Shown piece by piece: positions 26,785-35,313 of a stretch of 64,000 bases of DNA. Positions within the stretch are counted from its first letter, which is position 1, and each line of letters begins with the position of its first letter. The translations under genes were made by a program, and so were the position numbers. Below the pieces are notes generated by a model, which searched no databases, had not been told where the DNA came from, and saw only the letters and a list, made by a program, of their open reading frames with translations. Source of the stretch: Bacteroides caecigallinarum (GTDB lineage Bacteria > Bacteroidota > Bacteroidia > Bacteroidales > Bacteroidaceae); assembly GCF_016902295.1 (NCBI RefSeq), contig NZ_JACJLQ010000006.1, forward strand, positions 45,649 through 109,648. The letters run 5' to 3'.

Positions 26785-26811
26785 AATACTTCTCTTATAA
26801 AGAGAAGTATT
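26785..26811 (-). terminator. Hairpin with T-run after the recombinase gene, overlapping the right inverted repeat
   Basis: Perfect 12-bp arms (26785-26796 and 26800-26811) around a 3-nt loop. On the minus strand the hairpin is followed by a run of Ts, so it can stop transcripts coming from the recombinase gene before they reach the capsule operon. The same bases form the right recombination repeat. Confidence 0.6.
26790..26805. repeat. Right inverted repeat of the invertible promoter segment
   Basis: TTCTCTTATAAAGAGA, the exact reverse complement of 26514-26529. The two copies enclose 260 bp (26530-26789) with the promoter at its right end. The recombinase stop codon is 83 bp further right. 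Confidence 0.85.
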
Positions 26812-26887
26812 TATAATATGAACAAAAAACAGCTGCAAAAGCATCATATTTTCACAAATAAATAGCTATACTTAGTCTAGTTTATAT

Positions 26888-28096
26888 TTACAATGATTTT
26901 AATATTATTTCATTTGCTTTGTCAATAACAGACATATCCAAAGATGCCAAATATATTCGTGTTGTGTTTTCTGAATCGTGACCCATTGCCTCACTGATAA
27001 CTGATAATGAAATGTTTTTACTACGCGCCACACTAGCCCACGTATGACGAGCTACATAAGAAGTAAGAACCACCGGCAATCCAAGGTCAACACCTATCTT
27101 CTTTAGCTTTGCATTAACCAAGTGTGAAGCATTATGATATTGACGACGGGCATCAGAATTGACATCTTTTATTATTGGGAGCAAATAAGGTGTCTGGGAA
27201 GTATCATATTTATCAATAATTTGCTGCATTGGTTTTTCCCATTTGATAAACAACTGCTGATTGGTTTTCTGACGCCGATATGACAAGACTCCATGCTGAA
27301 GATCTTTCTTTTTTAAATAAGCCATATCAACAAATGACATTCCACGGGTATAAAAACTGAACATAAATATATCGCGGGCATAATCCATTGAAGGAGACTT
27401 CCGTAAATCCAAATCACGGATTTTTCTGATCATACTTACAGACAAAGCACGCTTTACTGTTTTATCAACACCGGTATAGACGTATCTGAATGGATTGCGC
27501 TGTACTGTAATACCTTTCTCTACAGCACGATTGTAAACCGCACGCAAATTACGCATGTAGAATGATATTGTATTAGGAATAAGTCCGTTGGATTTTAAAT
27601 AATTCTCATACTCCATCATGAGAGTCGCATCTATATCATTAAAATCAACATCACCACGCAAACTGCAAAATCTGGAAAAGCTGTTTAAAGCTGTAGAATA
27701 TGTTTCTGCAGTACGCAAACGACCAACCAACTTCAGTTGCTGTATGGTATCATGGATAAAGGATATAAAATTGCCGTTGTTTTCTTTCCTTGTGTATGAC
27801 GATATTATATCATCTGCCGTATAGCTCTGTCCGGACGATTCAAACACAGATATTAGACTCTTGAATTTTGCCAAATCATCATTTATATGCTTTTTCAATG
27901 AAAAAAGATTGCTACTGCATTTTTCTTCATTTTCCGAAAGTGATATATCTCTTTCCAATATATTCCACTCTGCCTTTGATAACTTGTAGCCTGTAGTAAC
28001 TTGTCTAACTACTCTATCATGTATTACACGATAGAATATTGTCCCTTCGTCATTACGAGCAGATGAAGGACGAAATTTCACTTTTATCGTTGCCAT
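26888..28096 (-). CDS. Tyrosine recombinase, likely capsule promoter invertase
   Basis: A 402-residue phage-integrase-family protein. The N-terminal SAM-like domain and core-binding region span about 1-205. The catalytic domain shows the first arginine in FMFSFYTRGMSFVDM, a lysine in YRRQKTNQQ, the R350-H351 pair in TSYVARHTWAS, H373 in MGHDSENTT and the nucleophile Y382 in TRIYLA. The first His of the H-x-x-R box is replaced by Tyr, as in many Bacteroides integrases. It is adjacent to the inverted repeats at 26514 and 26790 and to upxY, matching recombinases that flip capsule promoters. A -7-like box (CAAATATA read on the plus strand, 28144-28151) lies about 48 bp upstream. A mobile-element integrase is the alternative, but no other element genes are present. 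Confidence 0.9.
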   Translation of the reverse strand: MATIKVKFRPSSARNDEGTIFYRVIHDRVVRQVTTGYKLSKAEWNILERDISLSENEEKCSSNLFSLKKHINDDLAKFKSLISVFESSGQSYTADDIISSYTRKENNGNFISFIHDTIQQLKLVGRLRTAETYSTALNSFSRFCSLRGDVDFNDIDATLMMEYENYLKSNGLIPNTISFYMRNLRAVYNRAVEKGITVQRNPFRYVYTGVDKTVKRALSVSMIRKIRDLDLRKSPSMDYARDIFMFSFYTRGMSFVDMAYLKKKDLQHGVLSYRRQKTNQQLFIKWEKPMQQIIDKYDTSQTPYLLPIIKDVNSDARRQYHNASHLVNAKLKKIGVDLGLPVVLTSYVARHTWASVARSKNISLSVISEAMGHDSENTTRIYLASLDMSVIDKANEIILKSL

Positions 28097-28302
28097 AATT
28101 AATAATTTGTTTTTTTAATAGAATTAAAACAATCAATTTATTTCAAATATAGCATAAATTAGTTCGTCTAAGTCTTTTTACTTATCCTTATTTGATAAGT
28201 TTATAAACATAAAAAAGTGGCAACGCCTTTTTGTTTAGCGTAATAAGAGTTTTTAGGAATTATTTTAGTAATACTATATTTATACATACAGATATAATTA
28301 CA

Positions 28303-28389
28303 GTTACACGTACGTGTAACGCGCGGAACACGAACGTGCAACGAGAGTAACACATTCGTGTCACACGCGGAACACGAACGTGTAACGCC
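28303..28389. repeat. Four-unit 22-bp tandem array of palindromes
   Basis: Units of the form CACGAACGTG start at 28307, 28329, 28351 and 28373, exactly 22 bp apart. The linkers resemble TAACGCGCGGAA. The first unit extends to a perfect 18-bp palindrome (28303-28320). There are no unique spacers, so it is not a CRISPR array. It sits between the recombinase promoter region and the end of the oxyR relic. The rest of 28152-28395 shows no gene. Confidence 0.8.
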
Positions 28390-28395
28390 AACTGT

Positions 28396-29137
28396 TTACC
28401 GAAGTTTTATCTTATGTTTTTTGAGTCTTTCCTCCATCATATAGTCCGGAATAATAGATTTCAATGTTTCCAGTACGGCATTTACCGCACGTTCCCTTAT
28501 GAAATCGTCCTTAATGAGGATGGATATACAACGCTGTGCGGGAGGATTGACGTTCAGATGTACTACATTATCTTTCTGATTCTCAGACAGAAAAGGGATG
28601 TGAAGTTCCGGAATAATGGTATAACCGCCGTTACGATCAACTATCCTGACAAGTGTTTCTATACTGTCGGCCTCGTAGATATGGTTCCCTATATCCTTGT
28701 TCTTGCAGAAGTTCATCGCGCCGTTCGGCACGCAATGTCCTTCCCTCAGTATCCACATCTGTTCGGCGGGAAGGCTTCCGCTTGCTATTATCTTTTGTGC
28801 CTGACTGCACTCCGAAGAGAAATATGCCACAAACTTTTCTATATAGACAGGTATTTCGAGTATTCCTTCCCTATCCTCCGGCAATGTGGAAATGGCTATG
28901 TCGATATTGCCGAAACGAAGCTCGCGCACAAGGGAGGCGTTTTCTTTCTCGTCGATAGAGAGATTTACATGGGGGTGTGCGCCACGGAAATGGTGAATGA
29001 AGTCAGGTACCAGGTACGGGGCTATTGTAGGAAGTATTCCTATCCTCAGACTACCGGTCATCGTACCCGTCTCGTCCGATACAAGTTCCTTTATCCTCTG
29101 CGATTCGTTCAGGGCTATCTGTGCCTGACGTATTATC
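28396..29137 (-). pseudogene. oxyR: oxyR (LysR-family peroxide regulator), N-terminus deleted
   Basis: The minus strand is open from the break near 29137 to 28396. It encodes the end of the linker helix (RQAQIALNESQRIKELV) and the whole effector domain, beginning GSLRIGILPTIAPYLVPDF. The redox cysteine regions are present (LREGHCVPNGAMNFCKNKDIG). The winged HTH DNA-binding domain, about 65 residues, is missing, and upstream of IIRQAQ there is an in-frame TAG with no start codon. The first internal ATG (29061) would give 221 residues with no DNA-binding part. OxyR normally activates catalase, dps and other peroxide genes, so this copy cannot do so. The break abuts the thioredoxin ATG at 29139. 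Confidence 0.85.
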
Positions 29138-29138
29138 T

Positions 29139-29498
29139 ATGAAAGCAAAACATTTGACTAAAGAAGAATTCCTGAATAAAGTAGCCAACTATGAAGCTAA
29201 CCCTAACGAATGGAAGTTCCTGGGTGAGCGTCCTGCTCTGATTGACTTCTATGCCACATGGTGCGGACCTTGCAAGATGCTTGCTCCGGTACTGGACGAA
29301 CTGGCTGAAGAATACGACGGAAAGATTGACATCTACAAGATAGATGTTGACCAGGAAGAGGAACTGGCCGGACTGTTCGCTATACGCAGCGTACCTACAC
29401 TGCTCTTCGTGCCTATGACGGGTGCTCCACAGATGGCACAGGGTGCTATGCCTAAACCAGCATTGAAGGATGCTATACAGAAGGTGCTTCTTGGATGA
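29139..29498 (+). CDS. trxA: Thioredoxin
   Basis: From the ATG at 29139 (119 residues, MKAKHLTKEEFL); a GTG at 29121 would add residues derived from the neighbouring oxyR sequence and is not favoured. The active site is TWCGPCKM near residues 43-50. The cis-proline loop is RSVPTLLF near 88-95. The protein reduces disulphides in the cytoplasm. The upstream region holds only truncated oxyR sequence running the other way, so the native promoter appears to be lost; no TAnnTTTG box is visible in the 100 bp before the start. Confidence 0.95.
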   Translation: MKAKHLTKEEFLNKVANYEANPNEWKFLGERPALIDFYATWCGPCKMLAPVLDELAEEYDGKIDIYKIDVDQEEELAGLFAIRSVPTLLFVPMTGAPQMAQGAMPKPALKDAIQKVLLG

Positions 29499-29585
29499 GA
29501 AGTTAGGGAGTTAAGAAGTTAGGGAAGTTAAGAGAAGTTAGAGAGGTTAAAACAATATGTTTTTTATCTAACTTCCCTTAACTTC
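29499..29585. repeat. GAAGTTAGGGA direct repeats and a long hairpin
   Basis: GAAGTTAGGGA occurs at 29499-29509 and 29515-29525, with related copies after it. The stretch 29524-29585 folds back on itself as an imperfect stem of about 27 bp with a T-rich 3' arm. It lies between the convergent trxA and cydB genes and probably serves as their shared terminator. Confidence 0.5.
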
Positions 29586-29600
29586 ATAATTTATCAACCA

Positions 29601-30752
29601 TCAATATGCATGGTCGTCATTCTTTATCTCGTCCGCAGTAATCGATTTACGGTCGATTGCACGCCATGCATAGATTATGTATGCCAGCACGAACGGAACA
29701 AGAATTGACACGTATGCCATGGTCTTGAGAGTGAACAGGCTGGAGCAGCTGTTGGATATAGTCAGTGAACTCTGCATATCTGTAAGTGAAGGATAGTAGG
29801 CTGTATTCTTATATCCAACTACAAGCAATAGAGCAAGGACTGTAAGGACAGTTCCTATACCGGAGAACCATATACCTTTCTTATATGTTGAAACCAATAT
29901 GCTCTTTCCCAATCCATACAACACGCATACCACACCTATCAGGAACATAACAAGAAGATATGGCATATCAACGAAATTGTTGAAATACTTGTACGGCTCC
30001 ATCACTATCGTCTGAGTTTCGGGATTTACGGCAAATCCGTCTTTCAGCAATGTGCGTATCACGTATGCCAGGAAGAACAGAAGGAAAGGCACTGCATCGG
30101 AAATCAACTGCCGGCGACAACGGGTATTTATCGGTTCATTATCTATATTGTTGATGAAATACATTCCCCCAAGAAGTCTTGCAAGGAAGAATACAGCCAT
30201 ACCGAGAACGAGATTCCACGGTTCGGCAAAGGCATCAAGCCCGTGCCATCCGTTGGACCAAGTACTGATGACAGGCATGCCCATCTCTGTAAGATTATCC
30301 TTGGTTACCTCGAAGTTAGAACCATAGAAAAATGTTGATACTGCCATACCGAGCAATATAGGTCCCATGATTCCGTTCAGTATAAGGAAAAAATGATATG
30401 TGCGCTTACCTAACAAGTTACCAAGCTTAGACTGAAACTCATACGACACTGCCTGAAGCACAAAAGTGAAAAGTATTATCATCCACAGCCAGTATGCTCC
30501 GCCGAAACTTGTGCTGTAGAACAACGGGAAGGAAGCAAAGAATGCTCCGCCGAAGGTTACAAGAGTGGTAAACGTGAATTCCCACTTTCTGCCTGTTGAG
30601 TTTACAAGCATCTTTCTCTCTTCTTCGGTCTGCCCTATGCGGTAAATCAAAGAATTTCCTCCCTGCACGAACAGCAGGAACACCAGTATTGCACCCAGCA
30701 GTGAAACAATGAACCACCAGTAGTGCTGTAAGAATATATATGTAGATTCCAT
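29601..30752 (-). CDS. cydB: Cytochrome bd ubiquinol/menaquinol oxidase subunit II
   Basis: A 383-residue membrane protein with about 8-9 hydrophobic segments. FLQHYWWFIVSLLGAILVFLLFVQGGNSL at the start, FGGAFFASFPLFYSTSFGGAYWLWMIILFTF and SYEFQSKLGN follow the CydB family. Subunit II supports haem assembly and the quinol site of subunit I in the inner membrane. The gene follows cydA by 37 bp, in the order DUF4492-cydA-cydB found across Bacteroidetes. Cytochrome bd lets Bacteroides use nanomolar oxygen. Confidence 0.95.
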   Translation of the reverse strand: MESTYIFLQHYWWFIVSLLGAILVFLLFVQGGNSLIYRIGQTEEERKMLVNSTGRKWEFTFTTLVTFGGAFFASFPLFYSTSFGGAYWLWMIILFTFVLQAVSYEFQSKLGNLLGKRTYHFFLILNGIMGPILLGMAVSTFFYGSNFEVTKDNLTEMGMPVISTWSNGWHGLDAFAEPWNLVLGMAVFFLARLLGGMYFINNIDNEPINTRCRRQLISDAVPFLLFFLAYVIRTLLKDGFAVNPETQTIVMEPYKYFNNFVDMPYLLVMFLIGVVCVLYGLGKSILVSTYKKGIWFSGIGTVLTVLALLLVVGYKNTAYYPSLTDMQSSLTISNSCSSLFTLKTMAYVSILVPFVLAYIIYAWRAIDRKSITADEIKNDDHAY

Positions 30753-30789
30753 ATCAGATGTAAATAATATTTATCAAAACAATATTGTG

Positions 30790-32292
30790 TTATCTCTCCT
30801 CCGGACCGTGTTTGATTGCCTTTAGCATTATTCCTATCTCTGCTATCAGAAGTACGGTGAACATGATGAGGAATATAAAGAATGTAGTCTGCACAGAGCC
30901 GGTTTCAAGCCTTGAGATAGCTGCATCTACAGGCAGCATATCCTGAATGGTCCATGGCTGACGTCCCACTTCGGCAACTATCCATCCTGCCTGGCTGGCG
31001 ATGTATGCCAGAGGAATGCTCCACAATCCCAGCCACAGCAGCCAGTTGTGATAATCCACATTGCATGTCTTCTTCCATGTGAGGAACATCATGACAGCAA
31101 ACAGAACAATGAAATACATTCCCAAACCTACCATCACGCGGAATGACCAGAACATTAGATTTACATTTGGCACCAGCGTGGATGTATCTTTGATATATCC
31201 GTAACCGAAATATGGCATATTCTCGTTAAGTATGTTCAGCGATGTTTCCATCTCCTCAGAGTTGCCTTCTTTTTTAGCTTCTCTATAATCAGCCAATGCC
31301 TTGATTGCCATCTTTCCACGTTCAATCTTTTCACCTACAGAAAGTGCCTTTGTACCATCGGAAAGTTTATATCCGCCTTTCATGATATCGTTTATACCGG
31401 GAACAAAACCGTCTGCACTATGTGTGGCTAGTACGGAAAGCATTTCGGGTATTTCTACCGGACCTACCACAGTGAGAGGAGCATGCGAGCTTCCATCATA
31501 AAGTGCTTCCATTGACGCAAGTTTCATAGGTTGTACCTGCGCCACCTGATATGCCGACTGGTCGCCTGTTGCTGCCGTAACAATAGACGCAAACAGACCT
31601 ACGGCAGAAGCTACCTTTATGCTTGCCTTGGCAAACTCTTTCTCACGTTTCTTTATCAGATACCAGCAGCTCACTCCCACCACAAACACAGCTCCTAAAA
31701 TCCAGCTGCTTATCACTGTATGGAAGAATTTTACTACTGCCACAGGCGAGAATGCTACGGACATAAAATCTACCATCTCATTACGCATGGTATCAGGATT
31801 GAACTCCATGCCTACGGGATATTGCATCCACGAATTGGCAACCAATATCCACCATGCCGAAATCGTAGCTCCAAGTCCGGTGAGCCATGTAGATGCAAGG
31901 TGGAAACGGCGGCTCACCTTCTCCCATCCGAAGAACATAACGGCAATGAATGTAGCCTCCATAAAGAATGCCAGAATTCCTTCAATAGCCAACGGGGCAC
32001 CGAATATATCGCCCACAAACCACGAATAATTACTCCAGTTGGTTCCGAACTGGAACTCAAGAATAAGTCCGGTAGCAACACCTACGGCAAAGTTGATACC
32101 GAAAAGTTTCATCCAGAACTTGGCTGTACGCTTCCAGAACTCATTACCCGTACGGTAATAAACGGTTTCCATTGTTCCCATTATCACAGCCAGACCGAGT
32201 GTGAGAGGAACAAACAGCCAGTGATACATGGCCGTAAGGGCAAACTGTGCCCTCGACCAATCAATCAAAGAAGTGTCAATAGCTTCAATCAT
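30790..32292 (-). CDS. cydA: Cytochrome bd oxidase subunit I
   Basis: A 500-residue membrane protein, the catalytic subunit carrying haems b558, b595 and d. Conserved pieces are FALTAMYHWLFVPLTLGLAV with the axial His near residue 24, EGILAFFMEATFIAVMFFGWEKVS, ANSWMQYPVGMEF, and AYIASQAGWIVAEVGRQPWTIQDMLP near the C-terminus. The quinol-binding Q-loop lies around residues 245-335 and includes PVEIPEMLSVLATHS. It follows the DUF4492 gene by 32 bp. Confidence 0.97.
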   Translation of the reverse strand: MIEAIDTSLIDWSRAQFALTAMYHWLFVPLTLGLAVIMGTMETVYYRTGNEFWKRTAKFWMKLFGINFAVGVATGLILEFQFGTNWSNYSWFVGDIFGAPLAIEGILAFFMEATFIAVMFFGWEKVSRRFHLASTWLTGLGATISAWWILVANSWMQYPVGMEFNPDTMRNEMVDFMSVAFSPVAVVKFFHTVISSWILGAVFVVGVSCWYLIKKREKEFAKASIKVASAVGLFASIVTAATGDQSAYQVAQVQPMKLASMEALYDGSSHAPLTVVGPVEIPEMLSVLATHSADGFVPGINDIMKGGYKLSDGTKALSVGEKIERGKMAIKALADYREAKKEGNSEEMETSLNILNENMPYFGYGYIKDTSTLVPNVNLMFWSFRVMVGLGMYFIVLFAVMMFLTWKKTCNVDYHNWLLWLGLWSIPLAYIASQAGWIVAEVGRQPWTIQDMLPVDAAISRLETGSVQTTFFIFLIMFTVLLIAEIGIMLKAIKHGPEER

Positions 32293-32324
32293 AAAATAAA
32301 GTTTTATTAAGTTAGTTTGATTAA

Positions 32325-32546
32325 TTATTTCGCATAAAAGTCTGACGATCGCATAATCAATTCATTGCCTACATAATTCTGTTTTTCCTCCGTTGATTTG
32401 TCTTTAAGGAAAGAAGGGAAAAAGAAAAGTTTGATTATAAAGAACATCACAAACAGTTTCACCAGGATTATAATCCATAGTATACGACCTGTAGTCATCG
32501 ACCTGAAACCATCCGCATAAAATCTATAAATTCCTATTATATTCAT
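32325..32546 (-). CDS. DUF4492 small membrane protein of the cyd operon
   Basis: From the ATG at 32546, 73 residues; 32555 is an alternative start. IIGIYRFYADGFRSMTTGR precedes one hydrophobic helix (ILWIIILVKLFVMFFIIKLFFFP). DUF4492 proteins are encoded immediately before cydA in Bacteroidetes and Campylobacterota and probably assist assembly or stability of cytochrome bd. A possible minus-strand promoter box reads CAAACGTA on the plus strand (32553-32560), with a CAAA 17 bp further (32578-32581). If that box is used the leader would be very short. Confidence 0.88.
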   Translation of the reverse strand: MNIIGIYRFYADGFRSMTTGRILWIIILVKLFVMFFIIKLFFFPSFLKDKSTEEKQNYVGNELIMRSSDFYAK

Positions 32547-32644
32547 AATTAACAAACGTATATTTTTATAATGATTACAAAGTAAATGATTTATCGTGAA
32601 AAATCAAGTATTTATCCATAGAAATCGGACCTAAATATATCTTT

Positions 32645-32676
32645 TTTGCCATAAATATATAATAGAGATACATTTG
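32645..32676 (+). promoter_or_regulatory. Promoter of the TolC-MacAB operon
   Basis: TTTG at 32645-32648, 20 bp, then TACATTTG at 32669-32676: a complete match to the Bacteroides -33/-7 consensus. The start site would be near 32682, 24 nt before the ATG at 32706. Confidence 0.8.
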
Positions 32677-32705
32677 CATAGTGAAAAATAAAGAATACAG
32701 TAAAA

Positions 32706-34049
32706 ATGAGACAACGAGATTTATTAATTATCGCAGCTTTATCATCCTGTTTTGCCATACAGGCACAGGAGAGTAAGACCTGGACTCTGAAAGACTGCAT
32801 TGACTATGCTTTGGAAAAAAATATTCAATTGCAGCAGAACAAACTTTCACTGGAAGAAACGGATATTGACGTGAAATCGGCAAAGGCATCGCTATTCCCA
32901 AGCCTGTCATTTTCTACAGGACATAACATCGTAAACCGTCCGTATCAGGAGACAAGCGCAACGGTAAGCGGAACTGAAATCATTACCAGCGACAACAATA
33001 CTACATACAACGGAAGCTACAACCTGAATGCACAGTGGACTCTGTGGAACGGAGGTCAGAGACTGAATAATATCAAACTGCAAAAATCAAACAAGGAAAT
33101 AGCAGGATTGACCGTAGCCGAAACAGAGAATATGCTGCGAGAGGAAATAACAAAACTTTTCGTAAAGATTCTTTATGCCGACGAATCGGTGGAGATAAAC
33201 AAAAACACACTTGAAGTAAGCGAGGCCACATATAAACGTGGTGTAGAGCTATTCAACGAAGGTAGTCTGTCGAAAGCCGACCTTGCACAGCTTGAGGCTC
33301 AGGCCAGCAACGACAAATATCAGCTGGTAACTGCAGAAAGCTCACTGAGGAACTATAAACTCCAGCTTAAACAGCTTCTTGAACTTGATGGCAGCGCGGA
33401 AATGATTCTCGACTTGCCGGAACTTGACGACAAAGATGTGTTAGCTGTACTGCCAAGCCAGATTGATGTATATAACACCGCTCTGACTACACGTCCGGAA
33501 ATTCAAAGCAGCAAGCTCAGCATCGACAATGCAAAACTTAATATCAAGACCGCAAAAGCCGGATATTTCCCTACAATCAGTCTTTCGGCTTCTACATCGA
33601 GTATGACAAACAATGCCAGTACCAACAACTGGGCAGAGCAGATGAAATACGGCTGGAACAATATGATAGGTATAAATCTGAGCTTACCAATATTCAACAA
33701 CAGACAAACAAAAAGCGCTGTTCAAAAAGCTCAGATAAGCTACAGCTCTTTACAGCTGGATTTAATAAACAAACAAAAAGAATTGTATTCCACCATTGAA
33801 ACACTATGGCTGGACGCACTGAACGCGCAGCAACAGTATGAAGCCGCCGACAGCAAACTGAAAAGCAGTCAGACAAGTTTCGACATGGTAAGCGAACAGT
33901 TCAACCTCGGCATTAAAAATACAGTGGAACTGCTTACAGAAAAAAACAACCTGCTCAGCGCACAACAGCAAAGGGTACAGGCAAAATACATGGCTATACT
34001 GAACAGAACTTTGCTCGATTTTTATGCAGGAAATGAAATCAATCTATAA
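32706..34049 (+). CDS. TolC-family outer-membrane efflux protein
   Basis: A 447-residue protein with a signal peptide (LLIIAALSSCFAIQAQ, cleavage after about residue 20) and two outer-membrane-efflux repeats rich in long helices. WTLKDCIDYALEKNIQLQQ opens the first repeat and VYNTALTTRPEIQSSKLSI the second. It would form the outer-membrane channel for the adaptor and ABC proteins encoded next (24-bp gap). Its own promoter lies just upstream. Confidence 0.93.
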   Translation: MRQRDLLIIAALSSCFAIQAQESKTWTLKDCIDYALEKNIQLQQNKLSLEETDIDVKSAKASLFPSLSFSTGHNIVNRPYQETSATVSGTEIITSDNNTTYNGSYNLNAQWTLWNGGQRLNNIKLQKSNKEIAGLTVAETENMLREEITKLFVKILYADESVEINKNTLEVSEATYKRGVELFNEGSLSKADLAQLEAQASNDKYQLVTAESSLRNYKLQLKQLLELDGSAEMILDLPELDDKDVLAVLPSQIDVYNTALTTRPEIQSSKLSIDNAKLNIKTAKAGYFPTISLSASTSSMTNNASTNNWAEQMKYGWNNMIGINLSLPIFNNRQTKSAVQKAQISYSSLQLDLINKQKELYSTIETLWLDALNAQQQYEAADSKLKSSQTSFDMVSEQFNLGIKNTVELLTEKNNLLSAQQQRVQAKYMAILNRTLLDFYAGNEINL

Positions 34050-34073
34050 ACAAACGGTAAACGAAGATATAAT

Positions 34074-35288
34074 ATGAACAAGAAAAAAGTTTTCATCAGC
34101 GCAGCTGCTGTAATAGTGCTGGCAGGAGCCGGAATGTGGATATTCGGTGGAAAGAAAGCAAGCCAGACAATCAGCTTCTCCACTTCTGTAGTTCAAAAAG
34201 GCACAATCAGCAATTCAATAACAGCTACCGGAACCATTGAACCTGTAACTGAAGTGGAAGTAGGTACGCAGGTATCCGGTATAATCGATAAGATTTATGT
34301 TGACTACAACTCCGAAGTTAAGGCGGGACAGGTAATTGCCGAAATGGACCGGGTAACATTAATAAGCGACTTACAGTCAGCGCAAGCTACATACGACGGT
34401 GCAGAGGCTGAATATATATATCAGGAAAAACTTTACGAAAGAAACAAAAAGTTATACTCCAAGCAACTGATAAGCGACACCGAATACGAACAATACGAAT
34501 ACAACTACCGCCGCGCCAAAAGCGCATACGACCAAAGCAAGGCAGCACTGGCAAAAGCACAGAGAAACTTGTCGTACACCACAATCACATCGCCTATCAA
34601 CGGAGTTGTGACAAGCCGCGAAGTTGAAGCCGGACAGACTGTGGCTTCAGGATTTGAAACTCCTACCCTTTTCACCATTGCCGCCGACCTGACCAAGATG
34701 CAGGTTGTAGCCGATGTGGACGAAGCCGACATAGCAGGAGTGAAAGACAGCGCAAGAGTTACATTTACTGTAGATGCTTATCCTGACGATGTGTTCGAAG
34801 GAAGAGTAAAACAAATCCGCTTAGGAAGCACTAACAGCAGTTCATCTACAAGCACCACTTCTGAGACTGTAGTGACATACGAGGTGGTCATAACAGCTGA
34901 CAACCCTGAACTAAAGCTTAAGCCAAGACTTACAGCCAATGTGACTATCTTCACAGATACACGCGAAAATGTACTTGTAGTTCCTAATAAAGCCCTCAGA
35001 TTCAATCCGGACAAGAAAATTGCCGGTGGCAAAACCATAAAGGACTGCGACTCGCCAAAGAAAGTATGGACGATGGACGCTACATCATTCACAGCACACC
35101 CGGTCAAGACCGGAATGAACGACGGCTCGAACACTGAAATTATCTCAGGAATTTCCGAAGGCACAGAAATAGTGACCGAAACTGTAGTAAAAAGCGAAAT
35201 GCCTGAGATGATGCCTGAAGAAGGCGGTGAAGGAGAACAGAACCCATTCATGCCAGGCCCTCCGGGAAGAAACAACAAAAAGAAATAA
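34074..35288 (+). CDS. Efflux periplasmic adaptor (MacA/HlyD-like)
   Basis: A 404-residue membrane-fusion protein with one N-terminal membrane anchor (VFISAAAVIVLAGAGMWIF). A biotinyl-lipoyl half-motif (EVEVGTQVSGIIDKIYVDYNSEVKAGQVIAEMD) is followed by a long coiled-coil hairpin (about 100-165) and the returning half (TTITSPINGVVTSREVEAGQTV). A beta-barrel domain follows. The C-terminal tail is acidic then Pro/Gly-rich (MMPEEGGEGEQNPFMPGPPG). With the downstream ATPase and permease it forms a MacAB-type pump. Confidence 0.93.
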   Translation: MNKKKVFISAAAVIVLAGAGMWIFGGKKASQTISFSTSVVQKGTISNSITATGTIEPVTEVEVGTQVSGIIDKIYVDYNSEVKAGQVIAEMDRVTLISDLQSAQATYDGAEAEYIYQEKLYERNKKLYSKQLISDTEYEQYEYNYRRAKSAYDQSKAALAKAQRNLSYTTITSPINGVVTSREVEAGQTVASGFETPTLFTIAADLTKMQVVADVDEADIAGVKDSARVTFTVDAYPDDVFEGRVKQIRLGSTNSSSSTSTTSETVVTYEVVITADNPELKLKPRLTANVTIFTDTRENVLVVPNKALRFNPDKKIAGGKTIKDCDSPKKVWTMDATSFTAHPVKTGMNDGSNTEIISGISEGTEIVTETVVKSEMPEMMPEEGGEGEQNPFMPGPPGRNNKKK

Positions 35289-35313
35289 CATTGATTGGAA
35301 AGGACAAAACATC

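Noticed and set aside
26818..26865. A 15-codon ORF downstream of the right-facing invertible promoter
   Set aside because: Too short to support as a gene; it is probably chance sequence just outside the right repeat.
28303..28389. Repeats considered as a CRISPR array
   Set aside because: Units abut with similar linkers and no unique spacers, and no cas genes are present.
28414..29142. A 242-codon open frame on the plus strand across the oxyR relic
   Set aside because: It is antisense to clear LysR effector-domain sequence, its translation has no recognisable motif and is rich in Tyr/Cys/Arg as expected from a shadow frame.
29601..32546. An expected regulatory link between oxyR and the cyd genes
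   Set aside because: No shared site or promoter overlap is visible; adjacency here results from the apparent deletion.
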